From the NCBI RefSeq assembly GCF_000682735.1, contig NZ_AWFD01000011.1:1-32023 (forward strand): a stretch of DNA of 32,023 bases, given 5' to 3'. The notes under the pieces were generated by a model. That model was given only the letters and a program-made list of their open reading frames with translations, was not told the DNA's origin and did not search any database. The translations under genes and the position numbers were made by a program. Shown here piece by piece: positions 1 to 9,046 of the stretch (positions are counted from its first letter, which is position 1; each line of letters begins with the position of its first letter). The stretch comes from Hyphomonas sp. CY54-11-8 (GTDB taxonomy: Bacteria > Pseudomonadota > Alphaproteobacteria > Caulobacterales > Hyphomonadaceae).

Positions 1-455
1 TCCTGATCTTCATCCTTGCCGCCAACTGGACATCGCTCGTCCCCGGCGTCGAACCCCCGACCGCTCATCTGGAGACAGATGCCGCGCTGGCGGTGATCGT
101 GTTTTTCGCCTCGATATACTGGGGCATCCGGTCACAAGGGATCGGCGGCTGGCTCTCCAGCTTTGTCCGGCCCAGCTGGCTGATGTTGCCGCTCAATGTG
201 ATCGGACAGGTCACACGGCATTTCTCGCTGATGATTCGCCTGTTCGGCAATGTCATGAGCGGCGTGTTCGTGATCAGCATCGTCTTGTCCCTCGCCGGCC
301 TGCTGGTGCCGATCCCGCTGATGGCGTTGGAGATGCTGACCGGGGCGGTACAGGCCTATATCTTTGCCACCCTGGCGCTGGTCTTCGTCGGTTCGGCGGT
401 CAGCGAAACGGGCGTAGACAACACAAGACAGCAGAAGGAACTGCCACATGATTGA
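1..455 (+). CDS. atpB: F-type (N-type) ATPase subunit a, 5'-truncated by the window edge
   Basis: This is the C-terminal part, about 150 residues, of the membrane subunit a of an F1Fo ATPase, which forms the ion half-channels next to the c ring. The frame is open from base 3, so the start lies upstream of the window. The segment [10 protein letters not shown] carries the arginine that is essential in all a subunits and sits in the usual long hydrophobic helix. The following [24 protein letters not shown] is the typical last helical hairpin. The stop overlaps the start of the c-subunit gene by 8 bases. The context (c, b, alpha, gamma directly after, without delta) points to the N-ATPase class rather than the housekeeping enzyme. 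The GTG at base 93 is an internal valine, not a start. Confidence 0.9.
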   Translation, partial: LIFILAANWTSLVPGVEPPTAHLETDAALAVIVFFASIYWGIRSQGIGGWLSSFVRPSWLMLPLNVIGQVTRHFSLMIRLFGNVMSGVFVISIVLSLAGLLVPIPLMALEMLTGAVQAYIFATLALVFVGSAVSETGVDNTRQQKELPHD

Positions 456-696
456 ATATGTCGAGATCGCCAGTATCATATGTGCGACGCTTGCGGTGTG
501 CCTTGGTGCTGTCGCCCCTGCGCTGGCAGAAGGGCGCGCTGTCGCCGCCGCGCTGGAAGCCATCGCCCGCCAGCCTGAATCTGCCGGGACGATCTCGCGG
601 ACCCTGTTCGTCGGGCTCGCCATGATCGAAACCACGGCGATCTACTGTCTCGTCGTCTCCCTTCTGCTGCTTTTCGCTAATCCCTTCACGCAATGA
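448..696 (+). CDS. atpE: F-type (N-type) ATPase subunit c
   Basis: This 82-residue hairpin protein has two membrane helices joined by the polar loop ARQPES, as in all c subunits. It forms the rotor ring that carries the translocated ion. The ion-carrying carboxylate is E61 in helix 2 ([11 protein letters not shown]). A second glutamate, E28 (PALAEGRA), sits in helix 1 at the position where Na+-type c subunits have glutamine. A pair of glutamates is characteristic of N-ATPase c subunits; for the Burkholderia pseudomallei enzyme a large ring with two carboxylates has been described and linked to protons. I therefore infer H+ rather than Na+ coupling, with moderate confidence. The start overlaps atpB by 8 bases and the end overlaps the b gene in an ATGA junction. 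Confidence 0.93.
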   Translation: MIEYVEIASIICATLAVCLGAVAPALAEGRAVAAALEAIARQPESAGTISRTLFVGLAMIETTAIYCLVVSLLLLFANPFTQ

Positions 697-1418
697 ATTT
701 TGACTGGGTCACATTCGGTTTTCAGGTCGTCAATGTCCTGCTGCTTCTGGCGATTCTGAGGTATTTCCTTTTCCGTCCGGTTGCGGACATTATCACGCAC
801 CGGCAGGCGGAAACGGATGCAGCATTGACCGCTGCACAATCTGCAAAGCGCGACGCAGAGGCCGCTACCCGCAAGGCCCTCGACGAGGCTGATGCAACCG
901 TGGCGGCCCGCCAGGACGTCCTTGCCCAAGCACGCAAGGATGCCGAAGCACAGCACAAAGCCTTGCTGGAAAAAGCCCATGCAGAAGTCGACAAGATCAT
1001 CGCCGAAGGAAAAGCCGCGCACGCGCGCAACGCCAGCGACAGCAAGGCGCAGGAACTGGCACGCGCCCGGGACCTTGCCACCTTGATTGCCCAAAGGGCC
1101 CTGACGGCGCAGCCACAAGATCTCGCAGGCTATGTCAGCCGTCTGGTCGCGTCGCTTCATAAAATGCCATCCGCGGAACGGACAGCCCTGCTGAAAGGCG
1201 GGCACCTGAAACTGCTGAGCGCCGCGCCGCTTTCCGAAAGCGATCATTCCCTCGTGACGTCCGCTTTGGCGCCGTTCGACATAGACCCGGACGTTTCCGT
1301 TGCGCCTGACCTGATTTCCGGCCTCGAACTGGTTTCGGACAGCGGCGCGATCCGGAACTCGCTGGCTCACGACCTGGACCAGATTTCAGAAGCGATGCGC
1401 GATGACCGGCCGGACTGA
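693..1418 (+). CDS. atpF: F-type (N-type) ATPase subunit b, long form with a delta-like C-terminus
   Basis: This is the peripheral-stalk subunit. Residues 1-30 contain one membrane helix ([18 protein letters not shown]) followed by FRPV. Residues 35 to about 150 form an alanine/lysine/glutamate-rich coiled coil typical of b subunits. At 241 residues it is much longer than the usual 155-165. The last 80 or so residues ([15 protein letters not shown], then [17 protein letters not shown]) resemble the C-terminal beta-alpha unit of the delta subunit (OSCP), where delta proteins read 'TA-PLS... vDpsLIGGv-i--gd--iD'. No separate delta gene lies between b and alpha, where it stands in ordinary operons, so this tail may do that job; that part is inference. 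The start overlaps the c gene by 4 bases (ATGA) and the end overlaps alpha by 17. Confidence 0.9.
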   Translation: MNFDWVTFGFQVVNVLLLLAILRYFLFRPVADIITHRQAETDAALTAAQSAKRDAEAATRKALDEADATVAARQDVLAQARKDAEAQHKALLEKAHAEVDKIIAEGKAAHARNASDSKAQELARARDLATLIAQRALTAQPQDLAGYVSRLVASLHKMPSAERTALLKGGHLKLLSAAPLSESDHSLVTSALAPFDIDPDVSVAPDLISGLELVSDSGAIRNSLAHDLDQISEAMRDDRPD

Positions 1419-2901
1419 TCCCGCACTGGACCCTTTGAAGGCTCGGATCGCCGGGGTGCAGCTTGGCGCCGAGTCCGAGGAGCGCGGCAAGGTCATCGCC
1501 ATCGCTGATGGGCTCGCGACTGTCGACGGCCTGCCGGGCGCTGAGCTCAATGAAATCCTGACTTTTTCAAACGGTGCGCGCGGCTTCGTCATGACGCTTG
1601 AAGAAGACCACTTGAACGTCGCCTGCCTCGACCCTTCTGACGATGTCGCTGCCGGCACCCATGTCACCCGCTCGGGAGAACTTGCTTCCGTGCCGGTCGG
1701 GGAGCACCTGTTCGGCAGAGTGCTGGACCCTCTGGGGCGTCCTCTGGACAACGGATCGATGCCTGAAGGCAGCGAAAGACTGCCCGTGGAACGCCCGGCA
1801 CCTGCGATTATCGATCGGGATTTCGTCACGGAAGCCGTCGAAACCGGCTTGCTCGTTGTCGACGCCCTGTTCGCGCTGGGCCGGGGGCAACGCGAACTGA
1901 TCATCGGGGAACGCCAGACCGGAAAGACGTCCATCGCCGTCGACACAATCATCAATCAGGCCAATAGCGACATTATCTCCATCTATGTAGCCATCGGCCA
2001 GCGGACATCTGCGGTCCGCCATGTCATTGATGCGGTTCGCGAGCATGGGCGAATGGAGCAAACGATTTTCATCGTCGCCGAAGCCTCTGCCGAACCGGGC
2101 CTGCAATGGCTGGCACCGTTCTCCGCGACATCCATCGCCGAATGGTTCCGCGACCGGGGACAGCATGTGTTGATTGTCTATGACGACCTGACCAAACATG
2201 CCGCAACACACCGAGAACTCGCGCTGCTGTCGCGGCAGCCGCCCGGCCGCGAAGCCTATCCAGGCGACATCTTCTATCTGCACGCCCGTCTGCTCGAACG
2301 CGCAGCCAAACTGTCCAAGGCCCGCGGCGGCGGCTCACTGACCGCATTGCCCATCGCTGAAATCGAGGCCGGAAACCTTTCGGCTTATATTCCAACCAAT
2401 CTGATTTCGATCTCGGACGGCCAGATCGTTACGTCGCAATCGCTATTTGCCGCAAACCAGCGTCCTGCCATCGACATTGGCCTGTCGGTGAGCCGAGTTG
2501 GTGGCAAGGCCCAATGGGGAACAATGAAGTCCGTCGCCGGACGGTTGAGGCTCGATTACGCGCAATATCTGGAAATGAAGATGTTCTCGCGCTTTGGAGG
2601 GTTTGGCGACGAGGCCATGGCGTCGCGGATGAAGCGAGGGGAACGTATTGCCGCCCTACTGGCCCAGCCACGACTTTCCCCACTGGACCTAATGACGCAG
2701 ATTGCACTGCTCAGTGCTCTGATCGAAGGCATTCTGGATGATGTTGACCTGAAGGACATCCCCACTTTGAAGGCACGACTGTCGTCGCTCCTCGCCACGG
2801 ATTCCAAATTCTCAGAAGTGGACGTGAAGAAAGACAAGCTGGACAAGGCGACGAAGTCGGCCTTGCTGGAGGCCGTGCACACCGCATTGAAACAGTCATG
2901 A
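1402..2901 (+). CDS. atpA: F-type (N-type) ATPase subunit alpha
   Basis: This is the regulatory nucleotide-binding subunit of the F1 head (alpha3beta3). It has 499 residues; housekeeping alpha is usually about 505-515. The P-loop GERQTGKT lies at residues 169-176, and the arginine finger R365 lies in the conserved [10 protein letters not shown] stretch. The N-terminal beta-barrel ([19 protein letters not shown]) and the C-terminal helical domain are complete. The ATG at 1402 overlaps the b gene by 17 bases, and the stop shares an ATGA with gamma, so translation is coupled through the operon. The catalytic beta subunit is not in the window. In N-ATPase operons beta is encoded first, which fits. 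Confidence 0.96.
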   Translation: MTGRTDPALDPLKARIAGVQLGAESEERGKVIAIADGLATVDGLPGAELNEILTFSNGARGFVMTLEEDHLNVACLDPSDDVAAGTHVTRSGELASVPVGEHLFGRVLDPLGRPLDNGSMPEGSERLPVERPAPAIIDRDFVTEAVETGLLVVDALFALGRGQRELIIGERQTGKTSIAVDTIINQANSDIISIYVAIGQRTSAVRHVIDAVREHGRMEQTIFIVAEASAEPGLQWLAPFSATSIAEWFRDRGQHVLIVYDDLTKHAATHRELALLSRQPPGREAYPGDIFYLHARLLERAAKLSKARGGGSLTALPIAEIEAGNLSAYIPTNLISISDGQIVTSQSLFAANQRPAIDIGLSVSRVGGKAQWGTMKSVAGRLRLDYAQYLEMKMFSRFGGFGDEAMASRMKRGERIAALLAQPRLSPLDLMTQIALLSALIEGILDDVDLKDIPTLKARLSSLLATDSKFSEVDVKKDKLDKATKSALLEAVHTALKQS

Positions 2902-3707
2902 GCCAGCGCCCGGAAGAGATCCAGCACCGCCTGAAAAGCCTCGATGAAATTGGCGACGTCGTCGGGGCGTTACGCGCAATTGCTTCCAGTCATGCGAGCT
3001 CCTCTGAAACCGCCATGCAGGCGATTGCTGCCTATGCGGGGACGGTGAGGCACGCGCTGGCGATCTCCATCGCAGCCTCAGCGCCGCATTCGGAACCGGA
3101 GGGGCCCGGCCTGTTGCTGGTCGTCGGTGCGGCGCAAGGCTTTTGCGGCGCCTATCCGGAACATATTGGCGAAGTGGCCCAATCCGCACTCGAGCCCGGC
3201 ATGGGCCTTGTGGTTATCGGGAACCGGACGGCTGACATGCTGAATGCCGCGCATGCGCCGGTCTTGTGGTCGGCCGATTTGCCGGGGCATCCTGCAGCAA
3301 TACCCGCGCTCGCCAGCCGCACGACGGACGTCCTGGTGGAGCATTCGCCCCACCATCCCGGCCCGATCCGTGCCCTGACCGGGTCTCCCCGTAGCGGCCA
3401 TGCCGCCAGGCTGTCGCGTCTTTTTCCTCCGGAGCCGCCTGAAGGGATGACTTCGCAAATTGCACCGCTGATGACCTTGCCGGCAGAAGACCTGTTGACT
3501 GGCCTGCTCCAGGAAGCCCTGTTCGCCAGCGTCGCGCATGTGATGATGCAAGGGGCTGAGACCGAAGCCCGCGCGCGTGTGGAAACCATGGCGAGAGCCC
3601 AGAACAATCTCCGCACGCGCCGCACGGAAGTCGAACAGGCCTACCAGCAAGCCCGGCAGGAACAGATGACCACCGAAATGATCGAGCTGTCCGCGTCACG
3701 GATTTAA
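2898..3707 (+). CDS. atpG: F-type (N-type) ATPase subunit gamma
   Basis: This is the central-stalk subunit that turns inside the alpha/beta hexamer. Residues 1-50 ([20 protein letters not shown]) and 215-265 ([19 protein letters not shown]) are the two long helices of the gamma coiled coil. Between them is a Rossmann-like domain with the QGFCGAY motif, corresponding to GLCGGLN in standard gamma. At 269 residues it is slightly shorter than the usual 285-290, and the sequence is divergent, as expected for the N-type class. It is the last gene of the operon. Its stop overlaps the stop end of the opposite-strand transporter by 12 bases, leaving no room for a separate terminator. Confidence 0.92.
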   Translation: MSQRPEEIQHRLKSLDEIGDVVGALRAIASSHASSSETAMQAIAAYAGTVRHALAISIAASAPHSEPEGPGLLLVVGAAQGFCGAYPEHIGEVAQSALEPGMGLVVIGNRTADMLNAAHAPVLWSADLPGHPAAIPALASRTTDVLVEHSPHHPGPIRALTGSPRSGHAARLSRLFPPEPPEGMTSQIAPLMTLPAEDLLTGLLQEALFASVAHVMMQGAETEARARVETMARAQNNLRTRRTEVEQAYQQARQEQMTTEMIELSASRI

Positions 3708-5045
3708 CGCTTCTATTCCCATTTCATCTGCGCGGTGCGCCGGATTGCACCGGAACATGATCGGAATGCTGATCAGCACAAAGACGGCAGGAACCAGTGT
3801 CATGGCAGCCCGGATTGCAGCCACGGTGTCACTACCCTGCGTTTCTGAGACGGAAACATAACCCCCGAGGCTCAGAACGCCGCCGACGATCAATGGCCCC
3901 AGTGCCAGACCACCCTTTTCGACGGCCGTCCAGGCACCGGTATAGACGCCGGCAGAGTCCCGTCCGCGCAGGCGGGCTGCATGAATGACGTCTGTCAGCA
4001 TGGCAAATGGCAGGAGTTGCAAGCCACCAAAGCCGATGCCAATGATGAGCGTCGCGGCCAGCGTTACCGCCTTTTGCCCATCCAGTGCTGTCAGCCAAAA
4101 GAACGCGAACCCTATCGCGACGATGACGCCGGCAAGCATATATGCCCGCGCCTTGCCCATCTTCGTGGCCAGGATATTCCAGACAAAGAGCGACATGACC
4201 GTTCCGCCCATGAGCGACAGGAACATCTCGGAAATGACGCCTTCGCTCTGGCCGGTAACGTCTGTCACATAATAAGGTGTTGCCCCTATAAACACGCCAA
4301 ATCCGGCCAGTTGGGCAATATAGGCCAGCGCAAGCGCCAGGAAGTCAGGATCCTTTCGCAGGTCGGACAGTTTGCCCCTGCTGTGTTCGTCCTCGGCCGG
4401 AGCAGACACATCGGGTGATCGCGCTGTTCCGAAGAACGCCAACAACATCGTCACTGCACAGATAGTGCCAATCGTCCAGGACATCGCTGCGAAACCGGCG
4501 CGTCCTCCGCCATAGAATTCCAGAAGCGCCGGGGCGAGCGCTGAACCGGCCAATACCCCAACCATCGCGAATGTCATGCGGTAACTCATGATGCGGGACC
4601 GTTCAGAGCTGTCGGCACTCATTTCAGCCGGCATGGACAGGTACGGCACGGCATAGACCGTGTAAGCGGTGGCGCTCAGCACATAGATCACCAGAACATA
4701 GACAAAGCTCATCGCCTGGCTTGGAAACACCGGCGCGCTGAACAGGAAGCCGAATGTCAGGGAGGTCAGGATCGCGCCGATCAGCAGGTATAGACGCCGG
4801 CGGCCAAGCCGGGACCGGGTACGATCGGAAACCCAGCCCATTACCGGATCCGTCACAACGTCCCAGATTCTCGGAAGGAATACCGCCAACCCGGCCAGCG
4901 CTGGCGAAATGCCCAGAATTTGTGTCAGGTAATAAAGCAGCAGAATGCTTGGAACAGTGAGATAGAGACCGGTCCCAATCGATCCCATACTGTAGGAAAG
5001 AAGAATCCTGCGTGGTGTCGGCCCCATTCTACGCGCTCCGGTCAT
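3696..5045 (-). CDS. MFS transporter, GPH (MelB-like) cation symporter family
   Basis: This inner-membrane carrier has 449 residues and about 12 membrane helices. The loop between helices 2 and 3 (DPVMGWVSDRTRSRLGRRR) is the signature of the glycoside-pentoside-hexuronide:cation symporter family. In alphaproteobacteria such carriers often sit beside TonB receptors and catabolic genes, where the substrate need not be a sugar. The gene is divergent from the MaoC/acyl-CoA synthetase operon. Only 112 bases separate the two starts, and that stretch holds the promoter/operator described at 5095-5130, so joint control is likely. No strong ribosome binding site precedes the ATG at 5045. The substrate cannot be told from sequence. 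Confidence 0.88.
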   Translation of the reverse strand: MTGARRMGPTPRRILLSYSMGSIGTGLYLTVPSILLLYYLTQILGISPALAGLAVFLPRIWDVVTDPVMGWVSDRTRSRLGRRRLYLLIGAILTSLTFGFLFSAPVFPSQAMSFVYVLVIYVLSATAYTVYAVPYLSMPAEMSADSSERSRIMSYRMTFAMVGVLAGSALAPALLEFYGGGRAGFAAMSWTIGTICAVTMLLAFFGTARSPDVSAPAEDEHSRGKLSDLRKDPDFLALALAYIAQLAGFGVFIGATPYYVTDVTGQSEGVISEMFLSLMGGTVMSLFVWNILATKMGKARAYMLAGVIVAIGFAFFWLTALDGQKAVTLAATLIIGIGFGGLQLLPFAMLTDVIHAARLRGRDSAGVYTGAWTAVEKGGLALGPLIVGGVLSLGGYVSVSETQGSDTVAAIRAAMTLVPAVFVLISIPIMFRCNPAHRADEMGIEALNP

Positions 5046-5094
5046 CTCAACTCACTTTGTCTCGCCCGAATGTCGCGATTGCGCGATGGTCCGG

Positions 5095-5130
5095 TTGACT
5101 TAAATATGAAAATGAGGCCATACTCATTTT
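5095..5130 (+). promoter_or_regulatory. Probable promoter with overlapping inverted-repeat operator
   Basis: A TTGACT (5095-5100) lies 18 bases before CATACT (5119-5124), a good sigma-70-type pair pointing at the MaoC operon. A perfect 8-base inverted repeat, AAAATGAG (5109-5116) and CTCATTTT (5123-5130), overlaps the -10 box with a 6-base centre, GCCATA. This is where a repressor would sit. A close copy occurs before the TonB receptor at 9083-9102. The TetR protein encoded between the two sites (8210-8953) is the obvious candidate regulator; that assignment is inference. Confidence 0.65.
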
Positions 5131-5157
5131 TGTCAATAGAAAATGGGGCACAATACA

Positions 5158-5643
5158 ATGAGTGATAATCAAGCCGGTCTCGTCGATTTTGCGATGTTCC
5201 GCCCTGGAGAAAATGTCGGCACCTCGGAATGGGTGACGGTTGATCAGCCAATGATCTCCGGCTTCGGTGATATCACACTTGATCCCGATCCAATGCATGT
5301 CGATCCGGAATGGGCCGCTGAAAACAGCGCGTTCGGCCGCACGATCGCGTTTGGATTCCTGACCATGTCGCTGCTAACCCATCTGCTGCATTCGGCTATG
5401 GGCGACTCGAATGATCGCGAACATGCGGACGTTGGCTATTTCCTGAATTATGGCTTCGACCGGATGCGGCTGGTGTCCCCTATTCCCGTGGACAGCCGGG
5501 TGCGCGGGCATTTCAAGACGCTGGAAAACTACACCGATGAAAAAGATCGTCAGATGGTGAAGTTCGAATGCCACATCGAGATCGAAGGCGAGGAACGCCC
5601 TGCCCTGATCGGTGAATGGCTTGCGATCTGGATCAACAAATAA
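5158..5643 (+). CDS. MaoC-like (hot-dog fold) dehydratase/enoyl-CoA hydratase
   Basis: This 161-residue protein has the hydratase-2 motif LDPDPMHVD, with D42 and H47 at the canonical D-x4-H spacing of R-specific enoyl-CoA hydratases. The usual HG after the motif is replaced by FG (IAFGFLTMS). It probably hydrates or dehydrates a CoA-bound acyl chain; a role in a side-chain beta-oxidation is likely, but the substrate is unknown. I chose the ATG at 5158 rather than 5143 because GGGG stands 9 bases before it, an arrangement also seen before the TonB receptor at 9130. It heads an operon with an acyl-CoA synthetase (50 bases downstream) and an enoyl-CoA hydratase. Confidence 0.87.
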   Translation: MSDNQAGLVDFAMFRPGENVGTSEWVTVDQPMISGFGDITLDPDPMHVDPEWAAENSAFGRTIAFGFLTMSLLTHLLHSAMGDSNDREHADVGYFLNYGFDRMRLVSPIPVDSRVRGHFKTLENYTDEKDRQMVKFECHIEIEGEERPALIGEWLAIWINK

Positions 5644-5693
5644 GCGCCTTCTGCACCCAGCCCTGATTTTCAAGACGAACCGAGCATACAGCC

Positions 5694-7316
5694 ATGTCCC
5701 TTCCCGACCCCGCAGGCATCACACTGCCACCCGCCTTCCCCCGGATCAGCGACTTTGTCGGTCACTATGCCGAGCTTACCCCGGATATCGATGCAATGGT
5801 GCTGGAAGGCCAGCGCGTCACGTACCGGCAGTTCCACGACCGGGTGGAGGCCCTCGCCCGAGCATTGCTCAGCGCGGGCGTCAAAAAGGGCGACCGGGTC
5901 GCCACGCTTTGTACGCCGAGCCCGGATTATTTCATTTGCTTCCTTGCGACGGCATCCATCGGCGCAATCTGGGTCGGGCTGAACCCGCGTTACCAATTGA
6001 ATGAACTCACCTATGTGGCGGACGACAGCCAGCCAGTGCTGCTGCTCGCACGGTCGAAGATTGAGGGACGGGATTATACCCCGGAACTGGAAGCCCTTGC
6101 GAACCGCACGCCCTCCATCCGGCAGACAGTCGTGCTTGATGAGCAGTCTGGTAGCCTTCCGGAAGGTGGAATCGGTCTCGAAACCTTCCTGGCCGATGGC
6201 GCGGGCATTTCAGATGCCGACCTTACATCTGCGCGCTTCACATGCGGCGGGCGGGATGCCTGCATGATCGTCTACACATCCGGTTCAACAGGCCGCCCGA
6301 AAGGCGCCCTGCTACACCATCAGGGCATTGTCGAGTTCAGCCTGGAACAGAATCGCGTCTGGCCCGTCTTCCCCTTGCGTACACTGAACTATTTTCCGGT
6401 GAACCATATTGGTTGTGTGGTCGATATTTCCTCACCGACCCTGGTTGCTGGCGGGACGATTGTGTTTCTGGAAAACTTCTCACCCAGTAAATCCCTGCAA
6501 CTCATGGAACAGGAACAGATCACGCTCTGGGCCTCCGTACCGAGCGTCTTCCAGCTCCAATACGCAGATGCGAGTTTCGCTGAAACCGATCTTTCCGCGG
6601 TCAAACTGATCGTCTGGGAAGGTGCCGCGATGCCGGCGGACATGCTGGATCGCCTGCTGCAGCATGGTGCGCCACTGGCCACCAATTATGGCATGACGGA
6701 AAGCTGTGGTGCGATGACAGTCGTGCCCCCTACACGCGATCGCACAGTCCTGTCTGGAACTGTCGGCTGGCCAATGCCGGGCGCTCAGGTTCGCCTTGCT
6801 GACGGCGATAATGTGATTGCGGAAACGGGTGTCACCGGGGAAATCCAGGCGCGGTCTGCCTATAACATGCTCGGCTATTGGAACCGGCCAGAAGCGACGG
6901 CCGAAACCCTGAACACTGAAGGCTGGCTCGCAACCGGAGACCTCGGCCAACGCAACGCCGATGGCACCTACACCATCGTAGGCCGCTCGAAAGAAATGTA
7001 CAAATCCGGCGGTTACAATGTGTATCCACGCGAAGTGGAGAATGTGATCGAAAGCCATCCACAGGTCGACATCGCCGCGGTGATCGGCATCAGCGATCCG
7101 GTCTGGCAGGAAGTTGGGATCGCCTATGTACTGGTGAACGGCGATCTCACTGTGGAAGCACTTGAAGCGCACTGCCGCGAGAATCTCGCGAACTACAAGA
7201 TCCCGAAGCGCTTCTTCCTGGTTCGCGAACTTCCGCTGCTTCCCATCGGAAAAGTCGACAAGGTTGCTCTACGGAAGCAGGCTGCCGAAGACATTGCGAA
7301 TGCCACAGCATCATGA
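5694..7316 (+). CDS. Acyl-CoA synthetase (AMP-dependent, ANL superfamily)
   Basis: This enzyme activates a carboxylic acid to its CoA thioester through an acyl-adenylate. The 540 residues show the P-loop-like AMP motif YTSGSTGRPKG (194-204), the NYGMTES motif in the middle, and GWLATGDLG with the hinge region GRSKEMYKSGGYNVYP. The C-terminal lysine motif is NYKIPKRF...LPIGKVDK. It is of the medium/long-chain or cyclohex-1-ene-carboxylate-ligase-like type, and the chain specificity cannot be read off. It lies between the MaoC dehydratase and an enoyl-CoA hydratase that it overlaps by 4 bases (ATGA). This suggests sequential activation and beta-oxidation-like steps on one imported acid. Confidence 0.94.
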   Translation: MSLPDPAGITLPPAFPRISDFVGHYAELTPDIDAMVLEGQRVTYRQFHDRVEALARALLSAGVKKGDRVATLCTPSPDYFICFLATASIGAIWVGLNPRYQLNELTYVADDSQPVLLLARSKIEGRDYTPELEALANRTPSIRQTVVLDEQSGSLPEGGIGLETFLADGAGISDADLTSARFTCGGRDACMIVYTSGSTGRPKGALLHHQGIVEFSLEQNRVWPVFPLRTLNYFPVNHIGCVVDISSPTLVAGGTIVFLENFSPSKSLQLMEQEQITLWASVPSVFQLQYADASFAETDLSAVKLIVWEGAAMPADMLDRLLQHGAPLATNYGMTESCGAMTVVPPTRDRTVLSGTVGWPMPGAQVRLADGDNVIAETGVTGEIQARSAYNMLGYWNRPEATAETLNTEGWLATGDLGQRNADGTYTIVGRSKEMYKSGGYNVYPREVENVIESHPQVDIAAVIGISDPVWQEVGIAYVLVNGDLTVEALEAHCRENLANYKIPKRFFLVRELPLLPIGKVDKVALRKQAAEDIANATAS

Positions 7317-8065
7317 GCGATGTAATGTATACGCATGCAGGACGTGTTGCTCGAATAACGCTCAACCGCCCTTCCGTTCGCAACGCCATCAGCCGGAACA
7401 TGCTGCAGCAGCTCGAGCAGCAGCTCGACCGGGCGATCGCTGATGAAGATGTCGACGTTATCGTCCTCGCCGGAGCGGGCCGGGATTTCTGTGCCGGTGA
7501 AGACCTGCGCGAGCTAAGCGAAGCCATACCAGATGCCACCAGCGCCGTCGCCATTGTGGATCGCTTCCAGAATGTCACTCGCCAGATCATGTTGGGACAC
7601 AAACCGGTGGTCTGTGTCACCCAGGGATGGGCGATCGGCGCCGGAGGCGCCTGGCCGCTCAATGCGGACTTCACGCTCTGGTGCGAAACCAGCAAGATGC
7701 GTTTTCCTGAAGCCGGCCATGGCCTCTATGCAAGCGGCGGTGTGACCTGGCTGCTGGAACAGGTTTGTGGACCGGCGCGCGCCCGTGAAATCAGCTGGGC
7801 AGGCGTGGATGTCAGTGCCGACGAACTGGTAAAAGACCGAATTGCCCCGCGGCTTATCCCCTCCAATGATTTGGACGCGGCGCTCGACCACCTGCTTGGC
7901 AAACTCCTTTCCCTGCCCCGCGCCTCCCTGACCCGCTACAAGACGGCGCAGGCGGACAGAATTCATGACCAACTCGAAGCCGCCCTGGAATCGGAAAAGA
8001 CACAGATGCTGGATGCCGCTGACGCGATCAGTACGAACGGGGCAGACTTCAGCTTCAAACCGTGA
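7313..8065 (+). CDS. Enoyl-CoA hydratase/isomerase (crotonase) family protein
   Basis: This 250-residue crotonase-fold protein has the oxyanion-hole segment GRDFCAGEDLREL and a second, glycine-rich element (GWAIGAGGAWPLNADF). The segment MRFPEAGHGLYASGG takes the place of the usual FPE-x-x-G region. Hydration, isomerisation or hydrolysis of a CoA ester are all possible for this family, so the exact reaction is open. The gene starts within the stop of the acyl-CoA synthetase (ATGA at 7313), which shows translational coupling. It is the last gene of the MaoC operon before the 144-base gap that precedes the TetR gene. Confidence 0.9.
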   Translation: MSDVMYTHAGRVARITLNRPSVRNAISRNMLQQLEQQLDRAIADEDVDVIVLAGAGRDFCAGEDLRELSEAIPDATSAVAIVDRFQNVTRQIMLGHKPVVCVTQGWAIGAGGAWPLNADFTLWCETSKMRFPEAGHGLYASGGVTWLLEQVCGPARAREISWAGVDVSADELVKDRIAPRLIPSNDLDAALDHLLGKLLSLPRASLTRYKTAQADRIHDQLEAALESEKTQMLDAADAISTNGADFSFKP

Positions 8066-8155
8066 GAGACTTTGCCCACATCCCACACACCCACTACCAT
8101 GTCTTGAAGAAATGACGGGTTCAGGTAGAGGTGCCCTGTTTGTTGAATATGGCGT

Positions 8156-8185
8156 CAGATTTGCACCGGTCACCGGCAAAATCTG
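8156..8185. promoter_or_regulatory. Near-palindrome upstream of the TetR gene
   Basis: The 30 bases from CAGATTTG (8156) to AAATCTG (8185) form an imperfect palindrome centred on CCGGTCACCGG. It stands 25 bases before the TetR start and could be an autoregulatory operator or a terminator stem of the preceding operon. There is no T-run after it, which favours an operator. It does not resemble the ATGAG-type repeat seen at 5109 and 9083. Confidence 0.4.
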
Positions 8186-8209
8186 CCACTGGCAGCGGGA
8201 GAGGCTGAA

Positions 8210-8953
8210 TTGGCAAAATCGGATGCGGTAGAAGTCCAGGACAAGCGTTTTACGGCACAGCTGGACACAAGACTGAAAAAATCGCCGCCCAAGCGCAAAG
8301 GCGACAGGACTCGTGAACGCCTGAAACTGGCTGCAGCGCAGGTACTCGAATCTGTTGGCTATCACGCCATGCGCATTGTCGACATTACCGAGCAGGCCGA
8401 AACCTCGGATGGCTCATTCTATATTTATTTCAAGGACAAGAAAGAAATCACGCTGAGCGTGCTGCAGGAATTCCTGGAAGGCATGCAGACCGTCGATGTG
8501 CCCGCAGGCGAGACGCGGTCACCTTTTCAATCCATTCGAACGGCCAATCTGCACTGGCTCGGCATCATGCGCGCGAATGCGGGTCTGATGCGGTGTGTCT
8601 TGCAGCTGAGCGACGAGGATGCAGAGTTCGGCCACGTCGCACACGCCAACAACCGGGTCTGGCACGAAAAGATCGCCCGCAGCGTTGTCCGCAATCATCC
8701 GGAAGGCGCCATCGAATATGAAGCGGCACTTTTTGCGGCTTTTGCATTGGGCGCGATGATGGATGAACTGGTTCGCCGGATCGCGATCTATCCGGACGAA
8801 GGCCTGGTCGAATTTCTCAGCAAAACCTGTCCGAGTGATGAAGACCTTGCGGATGCTCTAAGCGTAATTTGGTTCCGCGCACTTTATCCAGGTCACCCCC
8901 TTCCGGATCATCTGGGCGCCATGGCACTCGATCTGAAAGCCTTCGGAAACTAG
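8210..8953 (+). CDS. TetR/AcrR family transcriptional regulator
   Basis: This 247-residue protein has an N-terminal helix-turn-helix domain at about residues 27-85 (TRERLKLAAAQVLESVGYHAM, then ITEQAETSDGSFYIYFKDK), the classic TetR DNA-binding unit. It is followed by an all-helical ligand-binding domain of no recognised subfamily. The start is TTG at 8210, supported by GGGAGAGG six bases upstream; no ATG fits as well. It stands between an acyl-CoA operon and a TonB receptor whose promoters share an inverted repeat, so it is the likely local repressor, perhaps responding to an acyl-CoA or to the imported substrate. That role is inference. Confidence 0.9.
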   Translation: MAKSDAVEVQDKRFTAQLDTRLKKSPPKRKGDRTRERLKLAAAQVLESVGYHAMRIVDITEQAETSDGSFYIYFKDKKEITLSVLQEFLEGMQTVDVPAGETRSPFQSIRTANLHWLGIMRANAGLMRCVLQLSDEDAEFGHVAHANNRVWHEKIARSVVRNHPEGAIEYEAALFAAFALGAMMDELVRRIAIYPDEGLVEFLSKTCPSDEDLADALSVIWFRALYPGHPLPDHLGAMALDLKAFGN

Positions 8954-9022
8954 GTCTCTCGACCGGACGGCCGCCCTGATCTGTGTCCTGACGGTCCATT
9001 CCCTCAAAAAATTTCTGAAATG

Positions 9023-9046
9023 CACCTCATTCTCCGGGATGAGGTG
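9023..9046. promoter_or_regulatory. Perfect inverted repeat directly before a -35 box
   Basis: CACCTCAT (9023-9030) and ATGAGGTG (9039-9046) form a perfect 8-base inverted repeat around TCTCCGGG. It abuts TTGACT (9047-9052), a likely -35 element of the TonB receptor gene. The half-sites contain ATGAGG, as does the shared operator further down, so the same regulator could bind both. It could also be a terminator stem for the TetR gene, although no T-run follows. Confidence 0.5.

Noticed and set aside
1..3707. Housekeeping F1Fo ATP synthase operon
   Set aside because: Alphaproteobacterial housekeeping genes are split into separate Fo and F1 operons with a delta gene; here a, c, b, alpha, gamma run without delta, as in N-ATPases.
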